From positions 248,001 through 312,000 of the forward strand of contig LR990730.1 of assembly GCA_905142475.1 (NCBI GenBank): DNA of 64,000 bases. The letters run 5' to 3'. The position numbers and the translations under genes are program-made. The notes beneath the pieces are model-generated. The model made no database searches. It had not been told where the DNA came from and saw nothing but the letters and a program-made list of their open reading frames with translations. This document shows, one piece after another, positions 1-9,300 of the stretch; position 1 is the first letter of the stretch, and every line of letters begins with the position of its first letter. The stretch comes from Xanthomonas hydrangeae. GTDB lineage: Bacteria; Pseudomonadota; Gammaproteobacteria; Xanthomonadales; Xanthomonadaceae.

Positions 1-1
1 G

Positions 2-721
2 GTCAGCCGCCGCTACGGTCAGGCCATTGCCCTCGATGCAGTCACGCTGACATTCGCAAGCGGCATCACCACCGCCTTGATCGGCCCCAGTGGCGCCGGC
101 AAGTCCACCGTGCTGCGCATGCTGGTGGGGCTGGAATGGCCCGACAGCGGCACGGTCGCCTTCGACGGCACGCCGCTGCAACGCGCCAGCCTGCAGGCGC
201 AGCGGCAACGCATCGGTTATGTGATCCAGGAAGGCGGGTTGTTTCCGCATCTGGATGCGCGCAGCAATGTGGTGTTGCTGGCGCAGACGCTGGGCTGGAC
301 GCGGCAGCGCATCGATGCGCGCCTGGAGATCTTGTGCGCGCTGTGCCAGTTGCCGCCGGACTTATTGAAGCGCTACCCGGCCGAGTTATCGGGCGGACAG
401 CGCCAGCGCGTGGGCTTGATCCGCGCCTTGATGCCGGATCCACCGGCCTTGCTGCTGGACGAGCCGCTCGGCGCACTCGACCCCATCGTGCGCTATGACC
501 TGCAAGCGCAGATGCGCGAACTGTTCGCCCAGCTCGGCAAGACCGTGGTGCTGGTGACGCATGACGTTGCCGAAGCTGCTTATCTGGCCGACACCCTGGT
601 GCTGATGCGCGCCGGCCGCGTGGTGCAGCAGGGCAGTGCACGTAGTTTGCTCGAACATCCGGCCGATCCGTTCGTGCAACGTTTTCTCACTGCGCAACGC
701 AGCATCGGCGAGGCCGCATGA
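2..721 (+). CDS. ABC transporter ATP-binding protein, betaine/choline/EgtV type (5' end outside window)
   Basis: Nucleotide-binding subunit of an ABC importer of the quaternary-amine (OpuC/OsmV/EgtV) class, acting on the cytoplasmic face of the inner membrane. The frame is open from base 2, so the true start lies upstream. Visible motifs are Walker A GPSGAGKST, signature LSGGQRQR, Walker B ALLLDEP and the switch-histidine segment VLVTHDVAEAAYLAD. The stop codon overlaps the start of the next gene (ATGA at 718-721), so it is translationally coupled to the fused substrate-binding/permease subunit. No C-terminal CBS domain is present, as in short OpuC-like ATPases. The substrate is not determined by sequence; the ergothioneine genes nearby make a betaine such as ergothioneine a plausible alternative to choline or glycine betaine. 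Confidence 0.9.
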   Translation, partial: VSRRYGQAIALDAVTLTFASGITTALIGPSGAGKSTVLRMLVGLEWPDSGTVAFDGTPLQRASLQAQRQRIGYVIQEGGLFPHLDARSNVVLLAQTLGWTRQRIDARLEILCALCQLPPDLLKRYPAELSGGQRQRVGLIRALMPDPPALLLDEPLGALDPIVRYDLQAQMRELFAQLGKTVVLVTHDVAEAAYLADTLVLMRAGRVVQQGSARSLLEHPADPFVQRFLTAQRSIGEAA

Positions 722-2190
722 TCGCGCGCGTGTTGCTCGCACTATGTGTGCTGATCTGCAGCGCCGGCGCGCATGCCGCGCAGGTGACGATCGGCTCGAA
801 GAACTTCACCGAAGCGGTTTTGCTGGGCGAGATCGCCACTGCCGCCGGACAGAGAGATGGTGTGGAGGTGCAGCATCGCGCGCAGCTCGGTGGCACCCGC
901 ATCCTGTGGCGCGCGCTGGAGACCGGGCAGATCGATGCCTATGCCGAATACACCGGCACCTTGGCGCAGGAGCTGCTGCAGTTGCCCAAGGCCAGCCAGG
1001 CCGAACTGCGCGCCGCACTGGATGCGCGTGGACTGGCGATGACCGACTCGCTCGGCTTCCAGAACACCTATGCCTTCGGCATGCGTGCCGAACGCGCGCA
1101 GGCGCTCGGTATCGCGACGATGTCGGACCTGGCCCGGCATCCAAGGCTCACCATCGGCCTGAGCAACGAATTCATGCAACGCGCCGATGGCTGGCCTGGC
1201 GTGCGCGCGGCGTACGCATTGCCGCAGACTGCGACCGGGCTGGATCACGATCTGGCCTATCGCGCGCTGCAGAGCGGGGCGATCGAAGTCACCGATCTGT
1301 ACAGCACCGATGCGGAAATTCCGTATTACCAGCTGCAGGTGCTGCGGGACGATCGCCGGTACTTTCCCGAGTACCAGGCCGTGTTTCTGTATCGCAAGGA
1401 CCTGGCGCAACGCGCACCGGCGATGCTGAAGACATTGCAGGGGCTAAAAGGCCGCATCGACGAGGCGACCATGCAGCGGCTCAACGCGCAGGTGAAGCTG
1501 GAGCGTCAGTCCGAGGCGGCGGTGGCGGCGCAATGGCTGGGCGTCACGCCTGCATCCGAAGCCGATTCGCGTCTTAAGCGCCTGCTGCGGCACACGCGCG
1601 AACATCTGGCCCTGGTCGGCATCTCGTTGGGCTTTGCGTTGGTGATTGCGTTGCCGCTGGGCGTGCTTGCGGCGCGGCGGCAACGGCTCGGTCAGGTGGT
1701 GCTGTCGTTGACCGGCGTGTTGCAGACGCTGCCATCGCTGGCGGTATTCGTCTTCATGATTCCGCTGTTCGGCATCGGTGCAAAACCTGCGATTGCCGCA
1801 TTGTTTCTCTACAGCCTGCTGCCGATCGTGCGCAACACACATGCCGGGCTCACTTCAATCCCGCGCGAGCTGCGCCAGACCGCCCAGGCGATCGGGCTGC
1901 CGGCGTGGACGCGCCTGTGGCGCGTGGAACTGCCGCTGGCGCGTCGCACGATCGTAGCCGGCATCCAGACCGCAGCGGTGATCAATGTAGGCACCGCCAC
2001 GCTGGGCGCATTGATCGGCGCTGGCGGCTATGGCCAGCCGATCCTCACCGGTATTCGCCTGGACGACATCGGCTTGATTCTGGAAGGCGCGATTCCCGCG
2101 GCGGTGCTTGCACTGCTGGTGCAGGCGGCCTTCGAGGCACTGGAGCGCTGGGTCACGCCGCGTGGGTTGCGGCTCAGCCAGCGCGGTTGA
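718..2190 (+). CDS. Fused substrate-binding protein and permease of a betaine-type ABC importer
   Basis: 490 residues. A signal peptide (about residues 1-20, cleavage after AHA) is followed by an OpuAC-type periplasmic binding domain that starts with the hallmark IGSKNFTEAVLLGE and runs to about residue 280. A BPD-type permease domain follows (about 295-480), with several membrane helices and a likely EAA-like coupling loop around ELRQTAQAIGLPAWTRLW. It overlaps the ATPase gene by 4 nt, so the importer is one two-gene operon. The domain order (binding domain first, permease second) is the reverse of OpuFB and of the ergothioneine permease EgtU. A choline/glycine-betaine osmoprotectant role is the default family reading. 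Ergothioneine uptake is inferred only from the neighbouring egtB/egtD. Confidence 0.88.
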   Translation: MIARVLLALCVLICSAGAHAAQVTIGSKNFTEAVLLGEIATAAGQRDGVEVQHRAQLGGTRILWRALETGQIDAYAEYTGTLAQELLQLPKASQAELRAALDARGLAMTDSLGFQNTYAFGMRAERAQALGIATMSDLARHPRLTIGLSNEFMQRADGWPGVRAAYALPQTATGLDHDLAYRALQSGAIEVTDLYSTDAEIPYYQLQVLRDDRRYFPEYQAVFLYRKDLAQRAPAMLKTLQGLKGRIDEATMQRLNAQVKLERQSEAAVAAQWLGVTPASEADSRLKRLLRHTREHLALVGISLGFALVIALPLGVLAARRQRLGQVVLSLTGVLQTLPSLAVFVFMIPLFGIGAKPAIAALFLYSLLPIVRNTHAGLTSIPRELRQTAQAIGLPAWTRLWRVELPLARRTIVAGIQTAAVINVGTATLGALIGAGGYGQPILTGIRLDDIGLILEGAIPAAVLALLVQAAFEALERWVTPRGLRLSQRG

Positions 2191-2222
2191 GCGGCACTGC
2201 AACCCTATGTTCGCCATGAACA

Positions 2223-2294
2223 CGTAGGAGCGGCCTTGGCCGCGACGGGGCATTACCCCGGTAACGCCCCGTCGCGGCCAAGGCCGCTCCTACG
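2223..2294. repeat. REP-type palindrome (GTAGGAGCGGC family), 72 bp
   Basis: A near-perfect 72-bp palindrome starting CGTAGGAGCGGCC and ending with its complement. The stem is about 35 bp with a single mismatch (2252 against 2265) and a 2-nt loop. It lies between the transporter stop and the convergent PLP-enzyme stop, so it can also terminate both transcripts. The GTAG-tipped stem matches the REP/SMAG-like elements of Xanthomonadaceae, which are normally mobilised by REP-associated tyrosine transposases. A second copy is at 22913-23012. Confidence 0.85.
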
Positions 2295-2311
2295 AGGGCA
2301 GGCGTACTGCT

Positions 2312-3493
2312 TCATTCGCTTGGCAGCGCCGCAATCAAGCGTGAAAGCGCATCCTCGGTGACGCTCATGTGCGGCGCGATACGCAAACGCCCGTGCCGCC
2401 GTGTGCAGATCGCCCCAAATTTGCTGAACGTTGCCGCCACTGCATCCAGCTGGTCTGCTGGCGGCTGCAAGGCGGTGAGGTGCGGTGCATGCCCAGGCGT
2501 GCACCAGCCGCCCAGACCACGTGCGTGCAAGGCCGCGTCCCACTGCGCAGTGAGTGCACCAAGCGCCTGCCCAATACGCGCCGGTTGCCATGCAGCAACC
2601 TGCTGCAATGCCACCGTCGCCATCGCGATCCGCAAGGGATCGGCAACGCCGCCGGCATCGAACCGTCGTGCACCGCTGTGGTACGGCGGTGCTTTGGCGA
2701 CCGGAAAGTCCCAACTGCTGCCGGCATCGCGGCCGATCCAGTGTTCCTCGATCGGCACGCCATGTGCACGCCAGTGCGGTGCCACCCACAGCCAGGCCAA
2801 TCCCATCGGCCCGAGCAGCCATTTGTGGCCGACGCTGACCACAAAATCCGGGCGCCAGCGCGGCAGATCGGTCGGCAGCACGCCCAGGCTCTGGCTCAGA
2901 TCCAGCACCAGCGCCGCCCCGCGTGCATGCACCGCTGCGCTGATGCGGTCCAGATCCAGCTGTCGCCCATCCAGCCAATACGCCTGCGGTAGCGTCACGA
3001 TGCGCAGCGCAGGCGTCTCGGCAATCGCGCGCAGCACCGCATCGGTGAGTGCCTCCTCGGTGGCAGTGGACACCGCCACGATGTGCGCATTCACCTCGGC
3101 GCAGCGCCGTTGCCAGATCAGCAGGTTGGACGGGAACTGTCCTTGCAGCAGCAACACCGCCTCGCCGCGTTGCAGCGGCAGGTTGCGTGCGGCAGCGGCC
3201 AGCCCATGCGCGGCCGAGGGCAGCATCGCCACGCCATCGGTGTCGTGGTCGAACAAGCCAGCGGCAAGCGCACGCAAACATTCGATGTCGTGCAGCCACG
3301 CATCGAACGGCAGCTGCCAGGGTGTGGCCATCGCGTCGATGGCCTGATGTGCCACCGTTTGCACGGCGCGCAACAGCGGTCCGCGCGAGGCGGCATCCAG
3401 ATACGTGATGTCGATAGGTAACGCGAATGCCGGCTGCCGATGTGCCCAATCGATGGGTGCGGGGAGCAGGCTGGACAGGGAAGACGTGGGCAT
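2312..3493 (-). CDS. Class V aminotransferase-fold PLP enzyme, candidate EgtE-like C-S lyase
   Basis: 393 residues, cytoplasmic, fold type I PLP enzyme. The cofactor-binding segment is VLDLSQSLGVLP (Asp contacting the pyridine nitrogen), followed by the Schiff-base lysine in VSVGHKWLLGP. Family members include cysteine desulfurases, kynureninases and the ergothioneine C-S lyase EgtE. It is divergent from egtB across only 65 bp, so the two probably share a promoter region. That position suggests the last step of ergothioneine synthesis, cleavage of the hercynylcysteine sulfoxide, for which no other candidate is visible here. ATG 3493 is preferred; a GTG one codon upstream is possible. The role is inferred from context. 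Confidence 0.75.
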   Translation of the reverse strand: MPTSSLSSLLPAPIDWAHRQPAFALPIDITYLDAASRGPLLRAVQTVAHQAIDAMATPWQLPFDAWLHDIECLRALAAGLFDHDTDGVAMLPSAAHGLAAAARNLPLQRGEAVLLLQGQFPSNLLIWQRRCAEVNAHIVAVSTATEEALTDAVLRAIAETPALRIVTLPQAYWLDGRQLDLDRISAAVHARGAALVLDLSQSLGVLPTDLPRWRPDFVVSVGHKWLLGPMGLAWLWVAPHWRAHGVPIEEHWIGRDAGSSWDFPVAKAPPYHSGARRFDAGGVADPLRIAMATVALQQVAAWQPARIGQALGALTAQWDAALHARGLGGWCTPGHAPHLTALQPPADQLDAVAATFSKFGAICTRRHGRLRIAPHMSVTEDALSRLIAALPSE

Positions 3494-3558
3494 CACTACA
3501 GCTTACCGCTGGCTGCCACGCTGCCGACACGGCGCGTTCACGGCCGCTCCTCAAGCAT

Positions 3559-4848
3559 ATGCCCATGTCTGCAATCTCCCCCGTGCTGGTCGACCACCAG
3601 CAACAGCAGCTGACCCTGCTGGAACGCTTCGCGCAGACCCGCGCGTTGAGCGATCGCCTCGCCGCACCGCTCAGCGCAGAAGACGCGATGGTGCAGAGCA
3701 TGCCCGACGCCAGCCCCAGCAAATGGCATCTGGCGCATACCACCTGGTTCTTCGAACGCTTCGTGTTGCAGACAGATCCTGCGTACCGCGTGTTCGATCC
3801 GGCCTGGGATTTCTTGTTCAACAGCTACTACCAAAGCGTCGGCCCGATGCATGCGCGCGCGCGCCGCGGTGTGCTGTCGCGGCCCTCGTTGCAACAGGTG
3901 CGCGACTATCGCGCTGCGGTCGATGCACAGATGCAGCAGCGCTTGCGCGATGGGCAATTAGACGCCCAGGCCTGCACCATCGTGCAACTCGGGATCCAGC
4001 ATGAGCAGCAGCACCAGGAGTTGCTGCTCACCGACATCAAGCATGCGCTGTGGAGCAATCCGTTGCAGCCGGCCTATCGCGATGCGCCCGCACCGCCCGC
4101 CGCCATTGCCAGCACGCTGCGCTGGCATGCGCGCGACGAGCAGATCGTGCAGATCGGTGCAGCCGCGTGGCCGCAATCCGACGCGTTTGCCTACGACAAC
4201 GAATCGCCGCGTCACCGCGTCCTGGTCGGTGCGCATGCGCTGGCGCATCGCGTGGTCAGCAACGCCGAATTCCAGGAATTCATCGACGCTGGTGGTTACC
4301 GTAGCGCCGGCGCCTGGCTCAGCGATGGCTGGGCGATGGTGCAGGCGCAGGGCTGGCAGCGTCCGTTGTACTGGGATGCAGATGGACGCGAGTTCACGCT
4401 TGATGGCTGGCGTGCGCGCGATGCGCATGCACCGGTGTGTCATCTGAGTCTCTTCGAAGCCGATGCCTTCGCACGTTGGGCCGGCGCGCGTCTGCCCACC
4501 GAAACCGAGTGGGAGCAAGCCGCGTCCGGTGTGCCGGTGCAAGGCAACTTCGTCGATACCGACGCGCTGCATCCACGCGGCGCCGAAGCAGTGGATACCG
4601 GCCTGCAGCAGTTGTTCGGCGATGTCTGGGAGTGGACCGGCAGTGCGTATCTGCCGTATCCGGGTTTCGCGCCGTGGCCCGGATCGCTGGGCGAATACAA
4701 CGGCAAATTCATGAATGCGCAATGGGTGCTACGTGGCGGCAGTTGTGCCACGCCAGCCAGCCATATCCGCGCCAGTTACCGCAACTTTTTTCCATCCGAT
4801 GCGCGTTGGCAGTTTGCCGGCGTGCGCCTTGCCAAGGATCTGCCTTGA
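3559..4848 (+). CDS. egtB: Ergothioneine biosynthesis sulfoxide synthase EgtB
   Basis: 429 residues, cytoplasmic non-haem iron enzyme joining hercynine to a cysteine donor with O2. The N-terminal DinB-like domain holds the iron ligands: the SKWHLAHTTWFFE motif (His57/His60 region) and HEQQHQE (His148, His152). The C-terminal formylglycine-generating-enzyme fold (about 195-429) includes ESPRHRV, LPTETEWEQAA, DVWEWTGSAY and WVLRGGSC. Length matches the bacterial family. No egtA or egtC homologue is nearby, so the cysteine donor cannot be told from context. ATG 3559 was chosen; ATG 3565 (MSAIS) is equally possible because no clear ribosome site is seen. The stop is contained in the likely start of egtD. 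Confidence 0.93.
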   Translation: MPMSAISPVLVDHQQQQLTLLERFAQTRALSDRLAAPLSAEDAMVQSMPDASPSKWHLAHTTWFFERFVLQTDPAYRVFDPAWDFLFNSYYQSVGPMHARARRGVLSRPSLQQVRDYRAAVDAQMQQRLRDGQLDAQACTIVQLGIQHEQQHQELLLTDIKHALWSNPLQPAYRDAPAPPAAIASTLRWHARDEQIVQIGAAAWPQSDAFAYDNESPRHRVLVGAHALAHRVVSNAEFQEFIDAGGYRSAGAWLSDGWAMVQAQGWQRPLYWDADGREFTLDGWRARDAHAPVCHLSLFEADAFARWAGARLPTETEWEQAASGVPVQGNFVDTDALHPRGAEAVDTGLQQLFGDVWEWTGSAYLPYPGFAPWPGSLGEYNGKFMNAQWVLRGGSCATPASHIRASYRNFFPSDARWQFAGVRLAKDLP

Positions 4849-5831
4849 ACGCCGCCGCCCATGCCATGCAACGCGCCCACGCCGCGCTGACCGATCTGCA
4901 ACCGCAACCGGACGACATCACCGCCGATGCGCTGACCGGTTTGTCGCAGACGCCCAAGACGCTGCCGTCCAAGTATTTCTACGATGCGCACGGTTCACAG
5001 TTGTTCGAGGCGATCACCCGGCAGCCGGAGTATTACCTCACCGGCACCGAACTGGCCTTGCTGGAGGCCAGCATGCCCTCGATTGCGCAGGCGATCGGTG
5101 CTGGCGTGCATGTGGTCGAATACGGCAGCGGCAGCGGGCGCAAGACCGAGTTGCTGCTGCAGGGCCTGCGCGATGTAGTGGCCTATACCCCGCTGGAAAT
5201 CTCGCGCAGCGCCTTGCTCGACAGCACCGCGCGACTGGCCCAGCAATTTCCGCAGATCCAGATGCTGCCGGTGTGCACCGACTTCACCAAACCGCTGCGG
5301 TTGCCCGATGCGCAGCGCCCGGCGCGTCGGCATCTGGTGTTCTTCCCCGGTTCCACGCTGGGCAATTTCACCGACGCCGCCGCCATCGCGTTGATGGATG
5401 CGATGCGCCAGACCATGGGCAGCGACGGCTGCGCGTTGATCGGCATCGACCTGGACAAGGATGCCGGCCTGATCGAGGCCGCTTACAACGATGCGGCCGG
5501 GGTCACGGCCGAGTTCACCTTGAACCTGCTGGCGCGGCTCAACCACGAGATCGGCAGCGACTTCGATCTGGACGGCTTCCGCCACCATGCGGTGTATGCA
5601 CGCGAACGCGGCCGCATCGAGACCTTCCTGATCAGCCAGCGCGCACAGCGCGTGCAGGTGGGCGGCAAGGAATTCGCGTTTGCCGACGGCGAAGCGATGC
5701 AGGTCGAATACAGCTACAAGTACACCGACGCACGCTTTGCCGAACTCGCCGCTGCCGCCGGGTTGAAGGTCACCCACGGCTGGAACGATGCCAAGGACTG
5801 GTTCGGCCTGCGCGTGTTGCGTCCGCTCTGA
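4845..5831 (+). CDS. egtD: L-histidine N-alpha-trimethyltransferase EgtD
   Basis: About 328 residues. SAM-dependent enzyme converting histidine to hercynine, the first step of ergothioneine synthesis; cytoplasmic. Family signatures are PSKYFYDAHGSQLFEAITR near the N-terminus, the SAM-binding EYGSGSGRKTELLL, FFPGSTLGNF, GIDLDKDAG and the C-terminal VEYSYKYT. The start at TTG 4845 is chosen because AAGGA (4834-4838) sits 6 nt upstream and TTGA overlaps the egtB stop, implying translational coupling. ATG 4866 (MQRAHAAL) is the alternative and lacks a ribosome site. It forms an egtB-egtD operon, probably continuing into the small gene at 5847. Confidence 0.93.
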   Translation: MNAAAHAMQRAHAALTDLQPQPDDITADALTGLSQTPKTLPSKYFYDAHGSQLFEAITRQPEYYLTGTELALLEASMPSIAQAIGAGVHVVEYGSGSGRKTELLLQGLRDVVAYTPLEISRSALLDSTARLAQQFPQIQMLPVCTDFTKPLRLPDAQRPARRHLVFFPGSTLGNFTDAAAIALMDAMRQTMGSDGCALIGIDLDKDAGLIEAAYNDAAGVTAEFTLNLLARLNHEIGSDFDLDGFRHHAVYARERGRIETFLISQRAQRVQVGGKEFAFADGEAMQVEYSYKYTDARFAELAAAAGLKVTHGWNDAKDWFGLRVLRPL

Positions 5832-5846
5832 TCTCGCGCGCCTGGC

Positions 5847-6116
5847 GTGCAAGGAATCGATGACGGACAGATCGCCGCGACCATGCGCGCGCTGCTGGCG
5901 CGCCGGCTGCCGCAGCAGTCCATCTGCCCGTCCGACGTCGCCCGCGCGCTCAGCGAGGACGAGACCCACTGGCGTGCGCTGATGCCGCAGGTACGCAATG
6001 TTGCTGCCGATCTGGCCCGCAAGGACGTGGTACGGGTCACCCAGCGCGGCGACGTGGTTGACCCGGGCACGGTGCGTGGCCCGGTCCGTCTGATGCGTGG
6101 TCGGCATTTCGAATGA
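5847..6116 (+). CDS. DUF3253 family small protein
   Basis: 89 residues from GTG 5847, 15 nt after egtD, so probably the last gene of that operon. The pattern CPSDVARALSEDETHWRALMPQVRNVAADLARKD followed by RVTQRGDVVDPGTVRGPVRL is that of DUF3253, a small winged-helix-like family found in many proteobacteria and often near redox or metabolic genes. No enzyme motif, signal peptide or membrane segment. Function is unknown. ATG 5883 is an alternative start that would still keep the domain core. Confidence 0.7.
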   Translation: MQGIDDGQIAATMRALLARRLPQQSICPSDVARALSEDETHWRALMPQVRNVAADLARKDVVRVTQRGDVVDPGTVRGPVRLMRGRHFE

Positions 6117-6367
6117 CGGGCGCTGCCCTGCGCGTGCATGACCGCTGGCGCTCGGCAGGACGATGATGCCGAGCGGTGCGCCGACAGCGCATCGGCCCGG
6201 TAGGCGCTGACCGCTGTCGTGCCTAAACGCGATGCTGTGCCGTAGCGGCGCCGGCGCGATCTCCCAGCCCCACCACAGGAGCCTGTCGCTACTGCACAGC
6301 CGGCAAGCGTCAGCCGATCCGCGCGCAAGGTTCTAGCGCTGCAACGCGGACCTGGCCGCCCTGTCGT

Positions 6368-9300
6368 CTAGGCTGCCTGCACCACATGCAAGGCCTTGGG
6401 ATTGCGCCACTGCGCCAGCAGCGCGGCTTGGCGTGCCTTGGCTTCCTCCAGGTGCGCGTGCTTGATATGCCCATAACCACGGATATGCTCGGGAATGCTG
6501 GCGATCTGCGCCGCCAGGCCGATGTTGTCGGCATCCAGCCGTTCCAGCAGCGTGTCCACTGTCGCCACGTAATCGGCAATCAGCTGACGCTCGCCACGCC
6601 GTTCGGCGCTGTAGCCGAACACATCGAGCTTGCCGCCGCGCAGGAATCTCAGCCGCGCCAACAGCTTGAACGCAGTGAACATCCACGGCCCGTATTCGCG
6701 CTTGATCGCATGGCCGTGCGCATCCTTCCTGGCCAACAGCGGCGGTGCCAGGTGGAAGCGCAGCGTGTAGTCGCCTTCGAACTGCTGCTGCAGCCGGCGC
6801 TGGAAGTCGCCGCGCGTGTACAGGCGCGCCACTTCGTATTCGTCCTTGTAGGCCATCAGCTTGAAGGCATAGCGCGCTACAGCTTCGGTCAAGGCAGTGC
6901 TGCCGGGCGCACGTTGGGCCTCTTGCGCACGCACGCGCTCCACCAGCGCGAGATAGCGCTGCGCGTAGGCAGCGTCTTGATAGTCGGTCAGAAACGCGAT
7001 GCGCCGCGTAATCGCCTCGTCCAAGGACTGCGCCAGCTGCTCATCGTCGAGCGGATGCACCGGCGCATCGACATCGCCATGCAGCGTGCTGCCATCGGTC
7101 CGCGCCAATGCACGCGGCGCGCTCTGTCCGCCGAGATCGTGGTCTTCCCAGCTGCCGGGCGCACGCGCGGCCGGCGTGTCGCCGTGCAGGTGCACAGACG
7201 TTTCAGTAGTGGTCAGACCGGCAGCGCGGTGCACCGCCGGCAGATCCACCGCCGCCAGTCGCCCCCACGCGAACGCCTGCTGGTTCATCGCCACCGCCGC
7301 ACCGTTGAGCTCGATCGCGCGCATCAGCGCCGCATGCGACAACGGCACCAGCCCGTGCTGCCAGGCATAGCCGAGCACGAACAGATTGCTGGCGATCGCA
7401 TCGCCCAGCAGCGCGGTGGCCAGTTGCGTGGCATCCAGCAGTAACGGCTCCTGGCCGCCCAATGCGGTACGCACGCCGGCAATGATCTCGGCGGCGGGGA
7501 ACTGCAGATCCGGCTGGGTGGTGAAGTTGCCCGGCATTGCCTCATAGGTGTTGAGTACCACCTGGGTGCGGCCATCGCGCACCTTGGACAAGGCCCAGTA
7601 ATCGTTGACCACCACCATGTCGCAGCCCAGCACCAGATCCGCTTCGCCGGCAGCGATGCGCACCGCGTGGATATCGGCCGGTCGGCGTGCGATGCGGATA
7701 TGCGTGGTCACCGCGCCGCCCTTCTGCGCCAGCCCGGTCTGATCCAGCACCGTGGCGCCCTTGCCTTCCAGATGCCCGGCCATGCCGAGCAACGCACCGA
7801 TGGTCACCACGCCGGTGCCGCCGACGCCGGTGATCAGAATGTTCCAGGGTTGTTCCAGCGTGGTGCGTTGTGGCGGCGCGGGCAACGTGTCGAACAGCGC
7901 GGTGGCATCGCGTTGCTTGCCCCTGCGCGGCTTGCCGCCATGCACGGTGACAAAACTCGGGCAAAAGCCCGACACGCAGGAATAATCCTTGTTGCAATTG
8001 GATTGATCGATCTGCCGCTTGCGGCCGAATTCGGTTTCCTTGGGCAGCACTGACACGCAGAAACTCTTTTCGCCGCAATCGCCGCAACCTTCGCAGACCA
8101 GCGAATTGATCATGACGCGCTTGGGTGGGTCGACCAGCTTGCCGCGCTTGCGCCGGCGGCGTTTTTCGGTGGCGCAGGTCTGGTCGTAGATCAGGATCGA
8201 CACGCCCCTGATGGTGCGCAACTGCTGCTGCACCGCATCCAGTTCGCCACGGTCATGAAAAGCGACATCGGCGGGAAACAGCTCTCGCCGGCGCGTCCAT
8301 TTACCGATGTCGTCGCTGACTACCGCGATGGTGTGGATGCCTTCGGCGCGCAGCTGATGGGCGATGTCCGGCACGGTGAGGGTGCCGTCCACCGGCTGGC
8401 CGCCGGTCATCGCCACTGCATCGTTGTAGAGGATCTTGTAGGTGATGTTGACGCCGGTGGCCACCGACTGGCGGATTGCTAGTGAGCCGCTGTGGAAATA
8501 GGTGCCGTCGCCCAGGTTCTGGAACACGTGCGGCGTTTCGGTGAACGGCGCCTGCCCCGACCAGGTCACGCCTTCGCCGCCCATGTGGGTGAAGGTGTCG
8601 GTGGAGCGGTTCATCCAGGTCACCATGTAATGGCAACCGATGCCGCCCAGCGCACGCGAGCCTTCCGGCACGGCCGTGGAGGTGTTGTGCGGGCAGCCGG
8701 AGCAGTAATGCGGCACGCGCGGGAACAGCGCGCGCGGCAAGGCCATTTCGGCTTCCTTGGTGTCCATCCAGCGCAGCCGCTGCTCGATCGACTCGGTCAT
8801 CGCGCTGGATGGAAGCGCAAAGCGCTGGATGCGCTTGCCGATCACCGCGGCGATCGTGGCCGGGGTCAGTTCGCCGGTGGAGGGCAGGATCCATTCGCCC
8901 TGCTCGTTGTACTTGCCGACGATGCTCGGCCGCGCACCGGCGCTGGCCGGCCAGTTGTAGAACAGCTCCTTCATCTGGCGCTCGATGAAGGCCTTCTTCT
9001 CTTCCACCACCAGAATGTCGTCGAGGCCCTGCGCAAACGCGCTGATGCCCACCGGCTCCAGCGGCCAGGTCATGCCGACCTTGTACACGCGGATGCCGAT
9101 CTGCGCGCACGCCTGCGCATCCAGGCCCAGGTATTCCAGCGCCTGCAGCACGTCCAGATAGCTCTTGCCGGTCGTGACGATGCCCAACCGCGCGTGCGGC
9201 GAATCCAGCACCACACGGTCGATGCCGTTGGCGCGCGCGAATGCCTGCGCGGCGGCGATCGCGTAGCGGTGCAGACGCATTTCCTGATCCACCGGCGGAT

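Noticed and set aside
4437-4844. Upstream extension of the egtD frame across egtB
   Set aside because: The frame is open but the sequence is Arg-rich shadow of egtB; the EgtD similarity begins only after 4845.
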